From positions 3,077,252 through 3,141,251 of the forward strand of contig NZ_CP004078.1 of assembly GCF_000612505.1 (NCBI RefSeq): DNA of 64,000 nucleotides. The letters run 5' to 3'. A program made the translations under genes and the position numbers. Below the pieces are notes generated by a model. It saw nothing but the letters and a program-made list of their open reading frames with translations. It had not been told where the DNA came from and did not search any database. The DNA is from Paenibacillus sabinae T27 (GTDB lineage: Bacteria > Bacillota > Bacilli > Paenibacillales > Paenibacillaceae). Below, in pieces: positions 34,730 to 43,819 of the stretch (position 1 is its first letter; every line of letters begins with the position of its first letter).

Positions 34730-35734
34730 ATGCATGATGTGATTATAATCGGAGCCGGGCCCTGCGGCTTGTCCGCCGCTATCGAATGCCGCCGGCAGGG
34801 CCTTTCCGCGATCATTGTGGAGAAACATTTTATCGTCCATTCCATTTACCTGTATCCGACTCATATGCAGTTCTTCAGCACTCCGGAGCTGCTTGAAATC
34901 GGCGATGTTCCATTTACGACGCCGAGCGAGAAGCCGTTTCGCCACGAGGCGCTCGTCTATTACCGCAAGGCGGCCGAGAAGCACGGCCTGGAGATCGCCG
35001 CTTATGAAGAAGCGACCGCGATTGAGCGGCTCGAAGACGGGACGTTCGGCGTCAATACGGTGAACCGGCGCGGCAAGAGTCAAACCCGGCGCGCGGCCGC
35101 CGTCGTGATATCCACCGGCTATTTCGACCAGCCGAACTGGATCGGTATTCCCGGCGAGGATTTGCCCAAAGTGACCCATTATTTCGAAGAAGCCCATCCG
35201 TACACCGGCATGAAAGTTGCGATTATCGGTGGCAGCAATTCTGCAGTCGATGCGGCCCTGGAACTGATGCGGGTCGGAGCGGAGGTCGACATGGTTTACC
35301 GCGGAGACAGTATTTCTGAGAATATCAAGCCTTGGGTGCGTCCGGTCTTTGAAAGCATGGTGCAGAAGGAAAAAATCCGGCTCCACCTTTCATCCAGCGT
35401 CACCGCAATCACGGAGGACTCGGTAACGGTATCCTCGGCTTTGCCGCAAGCAGCCTACACATTGGACAATGATTTTGTTCTGGCGATGACCGGCTTCAGG
35501 CCCGACCGCAAGCTGCTTGCCTCCGCAGGCGTCATTATGGACGACGACCTGGATAAGCCGTTGTTCGACCCGGCGACGATGGAGACCAACATTCCGGGCG
35601 TATACGTGGCGGGGGTCATCGCTTCCGGCCGCAACGCCAACGAGATCTTTATCGAGACGGGACGCAGGCACGGAGCGCTGATCGCCGGGCATCTTGCCGG
35701 GAAACGGCCGGCCCAAGACAAGGAGCTGAGCTGA
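34730..35734 (+). CDS. ypdA: YpdA-family FAD/NAD(P)-dependent oxidoreductase (bacillithiol disulfide reductase)
   Basis: 334 aa from ATG 34730. FAD-binding Rossmann motif VIIIGAGPCGLSAA with the conserved Cys13 of the YpdA family, NAD(P)H motif VAIIGGSNSAVDAA, and the C-terminal VYVAGVIASGRNANEIFIETGR. YpdA (Bdr) reduces oxidised bacillithiol and so supports the bacilliredoxin pathway in the cytosol. GGGAGG lies 11 bases before the start. The DUF441 gene follows after 3 bases, so the two form an operon. Confidence 0.9.
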   Translation: MHDVIIIGAGPCGLSAAIECRRQGLSAIIVEKHFIVHSIYLYPTHMQFFSTPELLEIGDVPFTTPSEKPFRHEALVYYRKAAEKHGLEIAAYEEATAIERLEDGTFGVNTVNRRGKSQTRRAAAVVISTGYFDQPNWIGIPGEDLPKVTHYFEEAHPYTGMKVAIIGGSNSAVDAALELMRVGAEVDMVYRGDSISENIKPWVRPVFESMVQKEKIRLHLSSSVTAITEDSVTVSSALPQAAYTLDNDFVLAMTGFRPDRKLLASAGVIMDDDLDKPLFDPATMETNIPGVYVAGVIASGRNANEIFIETGRRHGALIAGHLAGKRPAQDKELS

Positions 35735-35737
35735 CGA

Positions 35738-36181
35738 ATGGATTATACTTCCCTGCTTCTTCTTGGGCTGGCCGGACTCGGCATCATCAGCAGCAACTCG
35801 ACCGTGACCATCGCCATGGTGGCGCTGCTGCTTGTGCGGCTGCTCGGTCTGAACCAGGCTTTTCCCTGGCTTGAAAAATACGGGCTGACCGTCGGCATCA
35901 TCATCCTGCTGATCGGCGTCATGTCGCCGGTGGCAAGCGGGCGCATTTCACTGCACACCGTAGGGCAAGCGTTCCTGCACTGGAAATCGCTGACCGCCAT
36001 CGGCATCGGCATCCTTGTTGCCTATCTTGGAGGCCGGGGAGCAGCGCTGATCGGCAGCCAGCCCACAATTGTTGCCGGTCTCCTGATCGGAACGGTCATC
36101 GGGGTCGCCGTCTTCAAAGGCGTGCCGGTCGGGCCGCTCATCGCCGCGGGCATCCTGTCGCTCATCATCGGGCGCGTGTAA
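35738..36181 (+). CDS. DUF441 family membrane protein (YtwI-like)
   Basis: 147 aa, almost entirely hydrophobic with four predicted membrane helices. The family pattern includes [36 protein letters not shown] and a C-terminal [18 protein letters not shown]. Function unknown. It starts 3 bases after the ypdA stop; its SD would be the AAGGAG within the ypdA C-terminus. Confidence 0.88.
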   Translation: MDYTSLLLLGLAGLGIISSNSTVTIAMVALLLVRLLGLNQAFPWLEKYGLTVGIIILLIGVMSPVASGRISLHTVGQAFLHWKSLTAIGIGILVAYLGGRGAALIGSQPTIVAGLLIGTVIGVAVFKGVPVGPLIAAGILSLIIGRV

Positions 36182-36280
36182 CGGAATACCCGCTTATTGA
36201 CTTTTGTTCCGTACAGTGTTTTGATATTTTTAAAACCAAATTCAGGATTACTGCTTCACCCGAACTTCAGGAGGATAAAG

Positions 36281-36796
36281 ATGTCAAGACAATTTGTGAC
36301 GGAAGCCGTTATGATGGCCATATACGGCCAGCTGCTGATTCCGAAAACTCCGGTGGAATATATCGTTCCTTACACAACCATACTGGAACTGTACGAGCTT
36401 CGGGAGAGCAGCGAGCCGCTGATGAATATTCCCGACGACGACCAGCATGTCAAGGCCAAGATTGGCGAGCTGATCGCCTATTTCGAGCAGCCGCTCAACC
36501 AGAAAAAAATCCGCCGCTGCCTGAACGTGCCGTGGGCCAAGAGCCCGGCGATTCTGCTCGGCGAGCAGGCCCAAATCACCGTAATTAACAGCGTGGACAA
36601 TGCCAGCTACGGCGAGACGTTCGACCCGATTGAGACCGAGCTTCTCCTGACTTCGCAGCGGTTGAAGATTCCGATTCTGACCGACCAGTTCGAGATGATC
36701 CACCGGATTATCGACGGCGGCATTCCGGTGACGGTATACGATATCGATGATTTTGAGTTCGCCATGGAAGAAGAATCGTTCAGACGCTCCCACTAA
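36281..36796 (+). CDS. Conserved hypothetical protein
   Basis: 171 aa from ATG 36281, 6 bases after AGGAGG; an earlier in-frame start lacks a site. Soluble. The N-terminus reads MSRQFVTEAVMMAIYGQLL; the middle contains VPWAKSPAILLGEQAQITV, and the C-terminus is acidic (VYDIDDFEFAMEEESF). Similar Paenibacillus proteins have been labelled ADP-heptose synthase, but no nucleotidyltransferase motif is visible and I do not support that name. Function unknown. Confidence 0.65.
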   Translation: MSRQFVTEAVMMAIYGQLLIPKTPVEYIVPYTTILELYELRESSEPLMNIPDDDQHVKAKIGELIAYFEQPLNQKKIRRCLNVPWAKSPAILLGEQAQITVINSVDNASYGETFDPIETELLLTSQRLKIPILTDQFEMIHRIIDGGIPVTVYDIDDFEFAMEEESFRRSH

Positions 36797-36829
36797 GGGA
36801 GCTTTGCTTTCTTCCGTCAAGATTAATAA

Positions 36830-36870
36830 GCGGGACCGGGCAAGGAGAATCCTCCTTTGTCCGGTCCCGC
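36830..36870. terminator. Bidirectional terminator
   Basis: GCGGGACCGG...AAGGAG / CTCCTT...CCGGTCCCGC long stem between two convergent genes, flanked by T-rich DNA on the plus side. A smaller GCTCCC / GGGAGC hairpin overlaps the preceding stop codon. Confidence 0.75.
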
Positions 36871-36885
36871 TTGTTTGTGTCCCCT

Positions 36886-37224
36886 TTATTTATTGGCGCT
36901 TCCGGCGGCTGTGGGGGCTTCTTCTCCGGCGGTCGATGGGTCATACCGATACTCGATGTCATCTTCTTCCGCCAAATAGATAATCGACAGATCATACCCG
37001 TCCATATACCATAGGTCCTGCTCCTCCATGTAGAATTCGACCCCTTCGGAGGCGGCTTCAAGACCCGGGCGTCCCGGTGGTTCCACGGCAATGCCCAGCG
37101 AAAATCCGGGATGAAGCCCGCCTCCGGAGCTGTACCGGGGAAACAGGCGGATATGGGCGCCGTCCGTCAAGCCGAGTTCCCGCTTGAACCAGGAGGCGGC
37201 ATCAGGACTGACCGAAATGCTCAT
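36886..37224 (-). CDS. HesB/YneR-like small protein
   Basis: 112 aa from ATG 37224, 11 bases after GGAG. It matches the HesB-like fold group of uncharacterised Bacillus proteins such as YneR: MSISVSPDAASWFKRELGL, IRLFPRYSSGGGLHPGFSLG and DLWYMDGYDLSIIY. The Cys residues that bind Fe-S clusters in IscA/SufA are absent, so a cluster-carrier role is unlikely. The C-terminal tail is Ala/Thr/Gly-rich. Confidence 0.78.
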   Translation of the reverse strand: MSISVSPDAASWFKRELGLTDGAHIRLFPRYSSGGGLHPGFSLGIAVEPPGRPGLEAASEGVEFYMEEQDLWYMDGYDLSIIYLAEEDDIEYRYDPSTAGEEAPTAAGSANK

Positions 37225-37338
37225 AAAGCTTTCAACTCCTTTGTCTATTACTTTTATCATACCTTAATCCAAGCTCTATTCCAATCGCCTGCAGAATATA
37301 GCGAATCGTTAAAATTCTTTTTTTGTTCGAAAATATGT

Positions 37339-37366
37339 TTGACAAATTTGCAGAGCCGGTGATAAA
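37339..37366 (+). promoter_or_regulatory. Promoter of the bmrBCD-like operon
   Basis: -35 TTGACA (37339-37344), 16-base spacer, -10 GATAAA (37361-37366), followed about 60 bases later by the leader-peptide gene. Confidence 0.65.
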
Positions 37367-37423
37367 CTCGGAGGTAGCGAAACGTTGCAAATTATTTCCA
37401 ATCTTAACGAAAGGGTGATCTCG

Positions 37424-37528
37424 GTGTTTACATTTATGGATATTCATCGCACTATTGTCGGCAGCCTTATCCAACCGAATACCGAAGCAGCCCTGCAGGT
37501 GAATCTTTCCCGAAAGCGCGCGTTCTAG
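37424..37528 (+). CDS. BmrB-like regulatory leader peptide
   Basis: 34 aa, starting GTG 37424 (MFTFMDIHRTIVG) and ending SRKRAF. AAGGGTGA lies 6 bases before the GTG. It precedes a hairpin (TTCCCGAAA / TTTCGGGAA, 37506-37547) overlapping its stop codon and a rho-independent terminator, after which the two ABC exporter genes begin. This copies the layout of B. subtilis bmrB-bmrC-bmrD, where translation of the leader under antibiotic stress prevents termination. The role is inferred from layout, not from sequence similarity. Confidence 0.6.
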   Translation: MFTFMDIHRTIVGSLIQPNTEAALQVNLSRKRAF

Positions 37529-37605
37529 CCGCTTTTTGTTTCGGGAAGCCGAACATTTTCCTCGCCGGCGCTGTTACGCGCCGTGCGCATGATACGTTTG
37601 AGATC

Positions 37606-37643
37606 CAGGCATATCGTCCGTTAACGGATGGTATGCCTTTTTT
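37606..37643 (+). terminator. Attenuator terminator before the ABC exporter genes
   Basis: AGGCATA...TCCGT / ACGGA...TATGCCT stem followed by TTTTTT, lying inside the 5' leader, about 80 bases before the exporter start codon. Confidence 0.8.
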
Positions 37644-37722
37644 GCTGCCTACCGAAGCTGATCCGCCTTGTCCTTGAAACTCTTGCCGACGCCACTCCAC
37701 CCCCGAAAGGAAGGGATTGTTC

Positions 37723-39465
37723 ATGTTTTCTGTATTACAAGATCTCGGCTGGTTCTTCCGCCGGGAGAAGAGGCGCTATACGATTGGCCTGGTCGTGCTG
37801 ATTATTGCCGGCATCGTAGAACTGCTGCCCCCGCGTCTTCTGGGTTCCGCCATTGATGAAATTGTACGCAGCACCATCACCACAGCTTCACTGATCAAGT
37901 ATATTGCCATGATTATCGCTCTGCTTCTGCTCATCTATTGGATTACCTACATATGGATGCGCAGCTTGTTTGGAGGATCGAACCTGGTCGAACGCCTGCT
38001 GCGTACCCGCTTTATGAATCACCTCCTAACATTGACGCCCTCGTTCTTCGAGCGAAACCGCACTGGCGATTTGATGGCCCGCGCCACCAACGATATCCGG
38101 GCGGTATCCGTCACCGTAGGCTTCGGCATGCTGACGCTCGTTGACTCGACCATTTTTTTCGCCGTCGTACTGCTTGCCATGGGCTTTCTGGTGAGTTGGA
38201 AGCTGACCCTGGCCGCCGTGCTGCCGCTGCCGCTGATCGCAGTAGCCATGGTGATCTACGGCCGGGCGATTCATGACCGGTACACCCTGGCCCAGGATGC
38301 CTTCGGCGATATGAACGACCAGGTGCTGGAATCCGTATCGGGCGTGCGTGTCATTCGCGCCTATGTGCAGGAACGTCTGGACGAGAAGCGCTTCGGGGCA
38401 ATCACCGATGACGTTTACCGCAAAAATATGGCCGTAGCCCGGGTCGACTCTTTTTTCGAACCGACGATCCGGTTCTGTGTAGGGCTGAGCTACATCATCG
38501 GACTGACGTACGGCATTTATCTCGTTCTCCGCAATCAGATCACGCTGGGCGACCTCGTATCGTTCAACATGTACCTTGGGATGATCGTCTGGCCGATGTT
38601 CGCCATCGGTGAGCTGATCAATGTGATGCAGCGCGGCGGCGCGTCGCTCGAACGGATCGATGAGACGCTGAACGCCGTGCCGGATGTCCGGGACCCGGAC
38701 CATACGGTCGCCGTATCCGAACCGGGCATGATTGAATTTAACAATGTGACGTTTCGCTACCCTTCTTCAAGCATTGATAATTTGACCGGCATCAGCCTGT
38801 CGCTGTCCAAGGGAGAAACGCTGGGCGTCGTCGGCAGAACCGGCAGCGGCAAATCGACGCTGCTCAAGCAGCTGCTTCACGAATACCCGACCGGAACCGG
38901 GGACATTCACATCTCAGGCGTTCCAATCGAGAAGATTTCGCTTGACCGTCTCCACAGCTGGATGGGCTATGTGCCTCAGGAACAAATCCTGTTCTCCAAA
39001 ACCGTTCGCGAGAATATCCAGTTCGGACTTGTGGGCGCAAGCGACGAAAAGATTCTGGGGGCTATTACCACCGCCGCCTTCCGCAGCGATCTGGACACAC
39101 TGGAAAGCGGGCTGGATACGCTTGTCGGCGAACGCGGCGTCTCTCTGTCCGGAGGCCAGAAACAGCGGGTTTCGCTGTCCAGAGCCTTTATCGCCGAGCC
39201 CGAAATTCTGATTCTGGACGATGCGTTGTCGGCGGTGGACGCCCGGACCGAAGCGCAGATCGTCGACAACATCCGGTCTCAAAGAGCCGGCAAGACCACC
39301 CTGATTTCCACCCATCGCCTCTCCGCCGTCGAGCACGCCGACCAGATCATCGTGCTGGATAACGGGCGGATCATCGAACGCGGAACCCATGCGGAGCTGC
39401 TTGAGCTGAACGGCTGGTACCGCGAGCAGTATGAGCGCCAGCAGGTGGAGAATAATCTGGGTTAA
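37723..39465 (+). CDS. bmrC: ABC multidrug exporter subunit, BmrC/YheI-like
   Basis: 580 aa from ATG 37723, 6 bases after AAGGGA. Six membrane helices (residues 1-310) are followed by an NBD with Walker A GRTGSGKST, Q-loop YVPQEQ, signature LSGGQ and Walker B ILILDDALSAVD. The residue after the Walker B Asp is Asp, not the catalytic Glu, as in the degenerate half of heterodimeric exporters such as BmrC. The partner is encoded 65 bases downstream. Probable role: ATP-driven efflux of lipophilic drugs at the cell membrane. Confidence 0.9.
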   Translation: MFSVLQDLGWFFRREKRRYTIGLVVLIIAGIVELLPPRLLGSAIDEIVRSTITTASLIKYIAMIIALLLLIYWITYIWMRSLFGGSNLVERLLRTRFMNHLLTLTPSFFERNRTGDLMARATNDIRAVSVTVGFGMLTLVDSTIFFAVVLLAMGFLVSWKLTLAAVLPLPLIAVAMVIYGRAIHDRYTLAQDAFGDMNDQVLESVSGVRVIRAYVQERLDEKRFGAITDDVYRKNMAVARVDSFFEPTIRFCVGLSYIIGLTYGIYLVLRNQITLGDLVSFNMYLGMIVWPMFAIGELINVMQRGGASLERIDETLNAVPDVRDPDHTVAVSEPGMIEFNNVTFRYPSSSIDNLTGISLSLSKGETLGVVGRTGSGKSTLLKQLLHEYPTGTGDIHISGVPIEKISLDRLHSWMGYVPQEQILFSKTVRENIQFGLVGASDEKILGAITTAAFRSDLDTLESGLDTLVGERGVSLSGGQKQRVSLSRAFIAEPEILILDDALSAVDARTEAQIVDNIRSQRAGKTTLISTHRLSAVEHADQIIVLDNGRIIERGTHAELLELNGWYREQYERQQVENNLG

Positions 39466-39530
39466 AGAAAAATAAAGAAATCACTGGATTAACAAATATT
39501 CACCATTCACCCAAGGAGGTGCCATGCATC

Positions 39531-41627
39531 TTGAAACAACATACAGGCAGACGCCTGCTTCAATACGCGCTGCATGCGAAGACCACGTTCATCGCAGCGC
39601 TCCTCCTGCTCTCCATTGGGGTCGCGGCGGAGCTGGCCGGCCCTTTCATAGCGAGAAGCATGATCGACAATCACATGCTTGCGATTGAACGGCCTTACTT
39701 TGAGGCATCACCGTCTAACGATGCAGCCTTGTACAACAACGAATATTATAAACGCGGAGACCGGTTTAAACCGGGAGAACCACAAGGCCGCGAGGTCCGT
39801 CTGCTTCAGGTTGGCCGAAGCTTCTATTTCATCGGCGAGCCCGTCGCAGATGCTGGCGGAGAGCGCCATTTTGAAAACGGCCAGATCATCATCGACAGCG
39901 CCAATGGCACAGCAAGCTATCCGGCTGTTAAACTGACGACGGTTGAATTGTTCGATTTTTACAAACCGGAGCTCCCATCCATTTACAAGCTTGTCGGACT
40001 GTACGGAATGTTCCTGGTCATCTCGATTTTCGCAGAATTCGGCAAGACCTACTGGCTGCAATCCTCGGCCAACCAGGTCGTCCGCCGGCTGCGTACGGAT
40101 GTGTACGCACATATTCAGCGGCTTCCGGTCTATTTTTTCGATAATCTGCCTGCGGGCAAAGTGGTGTCCAGGGTAACCAACGATACGGAAGCGGTCAAGG
40201 AGCTGTTCATCGCCGTATTGTCGAACTTCGCCAGCGGAATTATCAACATTATCGGGGTCTATACCGCCCTGTTCCTGCTGGATGTCCGTCTTGGAATGAT
40301 CAGTCTGTTCATCGCCCCGGTCATCGTGGTATGGGTCATTTTGTACCGGAAAATTGCAACCAAATACAACACAATCATCCGCTCTCGCCTCAGCGAGATA
40401 AACGCCATTATCAACGAGTCGATTCAAGGGATGTCCGTGATCCGCATCTTCCGCCGCCAGAAGCAGAGGCTGGACGAATTCGAGACGCTCAACGAAGACT
40501 ACTTGAAGTACCAGAACAAAATGCTGAATCTCAACTCGCTGACCTCGCATAATCTGGTTGGTGCGCTGCGCAGCCTTTCTTTCGCGACGGTACTGTGGTA
40601 TTTCGGTTTCGGAAGTCTTGGCGGCGGAACGATTGTGTCGCTGGGTGTGCTCTATGCGTTCGTCGATGTGCTGGGCCGGATGTTCCAGCCGATTATCGGC
40701 ATGGTCAACCAGCTCGCGAATCTCGATACCTCAATGGTGTCTGCAGGTCGTGTATTCAAGCTCATGGACGAACCCGGGGAGCAGGTAACCGACGGCGAAA
40801 TGCCACGCTACCAAGGTAATGTGGTGTTCAAGGATGTCTCCTTTGCCTACAAAAAAGACTTTGTCCTTCGCGACATTTCCTTTGAGGCCCGTTCCGGTGA
40901 GACAGTCGCTCTGGTCGGCCATACCGGGTCCGGCAAAAGCTCGATCATCAATCTGCTGTTCCGTTTCTACGATCCGCAGCGCGGCTTCATCTCGATTGAC
41001 GGGCAAAAGACGACGGACATTCCAAAGCAGTGGCTGCGGAAGCATATGGGCATCGTCCTTCAGGACCCCTATCTGTTCACCGGAACGATCGCTTCGAATG
41101 TCAGTCTCGATGACGAGAGCATTTCGAGAGAAAAAGTGGAATGGGCGCTCAGAGAAGTCGGCGCAGACCGGTTGCTTGCCCATCTGCCGCAGGGCTTTGA
41201 CGAGCCGGTCGTGGAAAAAGGTAGCACGCTGTCCGCAGGGCAGCGCCAGCTGATCTCCTTCGCCCGTGCGCTCGCCTTTGATCCGGCGATCCTCATTCTT
41301 GATGAGGCTACTTCCAATATCGACACCGAGACGGAGAGCCTCATCCAGCAAGCGCTGGAGGTTCTTAAAAAAGGGCGGACGACATTCATTATCGCCCACC
41401 GCCTGTCGACGATCCGCAGCGCAGATCAAATTCTCGTCCTGCACCGCGGGGAAATCGTCGAACGGGGCAGTCACGATGAGTTAATGGCACTTGGCGGCCG
41501 GTATTACCGGATGTATCAGCTTCAGACCGGCTCGGCCGTACAGAATGCGGACACCGCTCCAGCTGCCCAGACTGCACCGGCCATCCCTGTTCAGGCTCAT
41601 ATGCAGCCGGCGGGCCGGCAGAGTTAG
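39531..41627 (+). CDS. bmrD: ABC multidrug exporter subunit, BmrD/YheH-like
   Basis: 698 aa from TTG 39531 (MKQHTGRRLLQYALHAK), 11 bases after AAGGAGG; a GTG at 39519 is too close to that site. Between the first two helices is an extra extracellular insertion of about 100 residues (about 45-140), as in BmrD. The NBD has Walker A GHTGSGKSS, signature LSAGQRQ and Walker B ILILDEATSNID with an intact catalytic Glu, so this subunit completes the active ATP site of the heterodimer. The C-terminus is an Ala/Pro/Gln-rich tail. Confidence 0.9.
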   Translation: MKQHTGRRLLQYALHAKTTFIAALLLLSIGVAAELAGPFIARSMIDNHMLAIERPYFEASPSNDAALYNNEYYKRGDRFKPGEPQGREVRLLQVGRSFYFIGEPVADAGGERHFENGQIIIDSANGTASYPAVKLTTVELFDFYKPELPSIYKLVGLYGMFLVISIFAEFGKTYWLQSSANQVVRRLRTDVYAHIQRLPVYFFDNLPAGKVVSRVTNDTEAVKELFIAVLSNFASGIINIIGVYTALFLLDVRLGMISLFIAPVIVVWVILYRKIATKYNTIIRSRLSEINAIINESIQGMSVIRIFRRQKQRLDEFETLNEDYLKYQNKMLNLNSLTSHNLVGALRSLSFATVLWYFGFGSLGGGTIVSLGVLYAFVDVLGRMFQPIIGMVNQLANLDTSMVSAGRVFKLMDEPGEQVTDGEMPRYQGNVVFKDVSFAYKKDFVLRDISFEARSGETVALVGHTGSGKSSIINLLFRFYDPQRGFISIDGQKTTDIPKQWLRKHMGIVLQDPYLFTGTIASNVSLDDESISREKVEWALREVGADRLLAHLPQGFDEPVVEKGSTLSAGQRQLISFARALAFDPAILILDEATSNIDTETESLIQQALEVLKKGRTTFIIAHRLSTIRSADQILVLHRGEIVERGSHDELMALGGRYYRMYQLQTGSAVQNADTAPAAQTAPAIPVQAHMQPAGRQS

Positions 41628-41683
41628 TTTTTGTTCGGCTATTCGATCATTGAAATTGCCTTTCACAGCCATTCCTATTTACC

Positions 41684-41713
41684 GACCCCTGTCCGACCGG
41701 ACGGGGGTCTTCT
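41684..41713 (+). terminator. Terminator of the bmrCD-like operon
   Basis: GACCCC-GTCC / GGAC-GGGGTC stem followed by TTCTTC. Confidence 0.75.
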
Positions 41714-41727
41714 TCATTTAACTTTCA

Positions 41728-41756
41728 TTGCAAACAGAACGCACGTTCGTTATAAT
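41728..41756 (+). promoter_or_regulatory. LexA-controlled promoter of the YcaQ-family gene
   Basis: -35 TTGCAA (41728-41733), 17-base spacer, -10 TATAAT (41751-41756). The spacer holds AGAACGCACGTTCG (41736-41749), with the full GAAC-RNRY-GTTC LexA core. Confidence 0.72.
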
Positions 41757-41794
41757 GAGATCATCATTTATTTGAAAACGGAGTGAAGAAGCTA

Positions 41795-43045
41795 TTGATC
41801 AGTTACAATATATCCAAACGCCAGGCGGCGCATTTTCTGCTGAAGCATCAGCGGCTCGGCCCTTATCGGCTGCCGGAAGGGAAAGACAGCGTGTACCGCT
41901 ATATCCGGCATGTCAACTGCATCCAGTACGACCCGCTGAATATAACAGGTCACAATCATGAGCTGGTGCTTCAGGCCCGCATCCCCGGCTTTACATCCGA
42001 AATGGCCCAGGAGCTGCTGTATCAAGACCGGCGGCTGATCGACGGCTGGGACAAGAATATGTCAATCTACTGCACGGAAGATTGGCCCAGCTTCCGCAGA
42101 CTGCGGGACAGCGCGGCGGCCCGTTATGGCTCCAATGAATCCGTAATGGCGCTGGTTCAGGAAATCCGGGCAGAGATTGCGGAGCGAGGCCCGCTCTCCT
42201 CTCTTGACATGGGCGGGAAGGACAAGGTCGATTGGGCCTGGGCACCTGCCCGGCTGTCCCGCGCGGCGCTGGAGAGCATGTATTTTTGGGGCGAGCTGTC
42301 CATCCATCACAGGGTACATACGCGCCGCTATTATGATTTTTCGGCCAATCTGCTGCCGAAAGAACTTCTTGAAGCGCCGGAGCCCAATCCGTCCGAGGAG
42401 TCGTATCAGGACTGGTACGTGCTTAGGAGAATCGGGGCGATCGGTCTCTTATGGAACCGGGCCGGAGACGGCTGGCTAGGCATAAGCAATCTCAAGACCG
42501 CGGATCGGGCCGGAGCCATCCAGCGGCTGCTGCTGGCGGATTCCATCCGGGAAGTGAGAGTTGAGGGAATCAAGCCCCCGCTATTTGTCCGGACCTCCGA
42601 CGTTGCCGAGCTGGAGGCGATTCTGAAGTGCGAACCCGGCAAGAGCCCGTTCGACACCGGGCATTATGCCGCTGCTCTAGCCCCACTCGACAACCTGATT
42701 TGGGACAGAGAGCTGATCCGTCAGCTGTTCGGATTTCAGTACCGCTGGGAGGTGTATAAGCCGGCCGGAGAACGCCAGTACGGATACTATGTGCTGCCGC
42801 TCCTGTATGGAGACCGCTTTGCTGCCAGATTTGAGCCCGTGATGGACCGGGCATCCGGGAACCTGATCCTGCGCAACTGGTGGTGGGAACCCGATGATGG
42901 CCCCCACAGTTCCGGCTTAATGGCGGCAGCGAATTCGGCGGTCACCACGCTTGCCCGCTCATTGGGCGCGGCAAGAATTGTGGTCCCGCCGTCCGTGGCC
43001 GCCCAGAGCGGAATCGGCGAGTGGGATGGAGATCTTGAAAGTTGA
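41795..43045 (+). CDS. YcaQ/AlkX-family winged-helix DNA glycosylase
   Basis: 416 aa from TTG 41795, about 11 bases after GGAG; a GTG four codons earlier touches the SD. The family (PF06224, tandem winged helices) is recognised by ARRFLLKHQ-like start (KRQAAHFLLKHQRL), IQYDPLNITGHNHELVLQAR, LIDGWDKNMSIY and APLDNLIWDRELIRQLF. E. coli YcaQ unhooks interstrand DNA crosslinks, and Streptomyces AlkZ repairs azinomycin adducts; QxQ/QxD-type catalytic positions correspond to IQYDPLN here. A LexA box in the promoter fits a role in damage repair. Confidence 0.85.
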   Translation: MISYNISKRQAAHFLLKHQRLGPYRLPEGKDSVYRYIRHVNCIQYDPLNITGHNHELVLQARIPGFTSEMAQELLYQDRRLIDGWDKNMSIYCTEDWPSFRRLRDSAAARYGSNESVMALVQEIRAEIAERGPLSSLDMGGKDKVDWAWAPARLSRAALESMYFWGELSIHHRVHTRRYYDFSANLLPKELLEAPEPNPSEESYQDWYVLRRIGAIGLLWNRAGDGWLGISNLKTADRAGAIQRLLLADSIREVRVEGIKPPLFVRTSDVAELEAILKCEPGKSPFDTGHYAAALAPLDNLIWDRELIRQLFGFQYRWEVYKPAGERQYGYYVLPLLYGDRFAARFEPVMDRASGNLILRNWWWEPDDGPHSSGLMAAANSAVTTLARSLGAARIVVPPSVAAQSGIGEWDGDLES

Positions 43046-43059
43046 TTTCCGCTTAAATC

Positions 43060-43103
43060 AACAAAGCCTCTACCGGCATTCCCGCCAAGGCAGAGGCTTT
43101 GTT
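43060..43103. terminator. Bidirectional terminator
   Basis: AACAAAGCCTCT / AGAGGCTTTGTT perfect 12-base stem between convergent genes. Confidence 0.8.
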
Positions 43104-43112
43104 CACTTCCAT

Positions 43113-43631
43113 TCATGTATGGCGATGTTTCAATGGGGCGGGAGGAAAGTCTCCCAGCAAATCCTCTTCTTCCAATTTGCCTTCCAGTCCCAGCTTCCGG
43201 TACAGCTCCGTACAGTATCCTTGCAGCTTCAGCTCCAGAGCGCCAGCTTTATTCTTGAACCTCTTCAATTCCCTGATGATAGCGGCTCGGCCCGAAGAAG
43301 TAAACGTATCCTGAATGCGTTCTTTGAAATAATCGTGAACGATATAATTTCTTTGCTTCCAGACATGGTGCAGCTGCGCGGTCTCGGCCTCCGAGAACGG
43401 AAAATGATGCTGGATTTCCTTGATGAGCTGGCCGAGAGAATTGCCGAGCTTGCGTTGATACAAATCCGCCAAATCCGCTTCAGACGGCAAGGTGCCCTGG
43501 GAAATCTTTGTCAGCAGAAGGAGATTGGTGAGCTGCTGCTCCAGCGCCTGACAGTAATAAACGGCCAGACCGAAATAGGCGAACAGTTCTTTGGATTGTT
43601 CACTCTCCGGTAATTGTGTGTCCTCCTTCAT
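43113..43631 (-). CDS. Hypothetical helical protein
   Basis: 172 aa from ATG 43631, just after ACGGAGG; a longer form starting at 43748 lacks a site. All-helical and soluble, with YFGLAVYYCQALEQQLTNLLLL, HHVWKQRNYIVHDYF and LELKLQGYCTELY. The RNxxVHDYF-like segment recalls HEPN-type helical proteins (R-x4-6-H), but the assignment is tentative. No toxin or partner gene is adjacent. Confidence 0.6.
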   Translation of the reverse strand: MKEDTQLPESEQSKELFAYFGLAVYYCQALEQQLTNLLLLTKISQGTLPSEADLADLYQRKLGNSLGQLIKEIQHHFPFSEAETAQLHHVWKQRNYIVHDYFKERIQDTFTSSGRAAIIRELKRFKNKAGALELKLQGYCTELYRKLGLEGKLEEEDLLGDFPPAPLKHRHT

Positions 43632-43819
43632 CTGTCCTCCGTAGTCATGTTTCGTTATGGATTTAATCATTCGGTGCTTATGTATGTACAATAATTCGCC
43701 AAGCTCCCTTTGATTACCTCTCTCTATTGTAATATCAGCGTTCCACAAAAATCAAAGGCCAGCATTCCTAAAGAAGCTGGCCCATTACCTATTTAAAAGA
43801 TTCGTTATCCCTTTTATCC

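Noticed and set aside
36281..36796. ADP-heptose synthase
   Set aside because: No nucleotidyltransferase or kinase motif can be seen in the 171-aa product.
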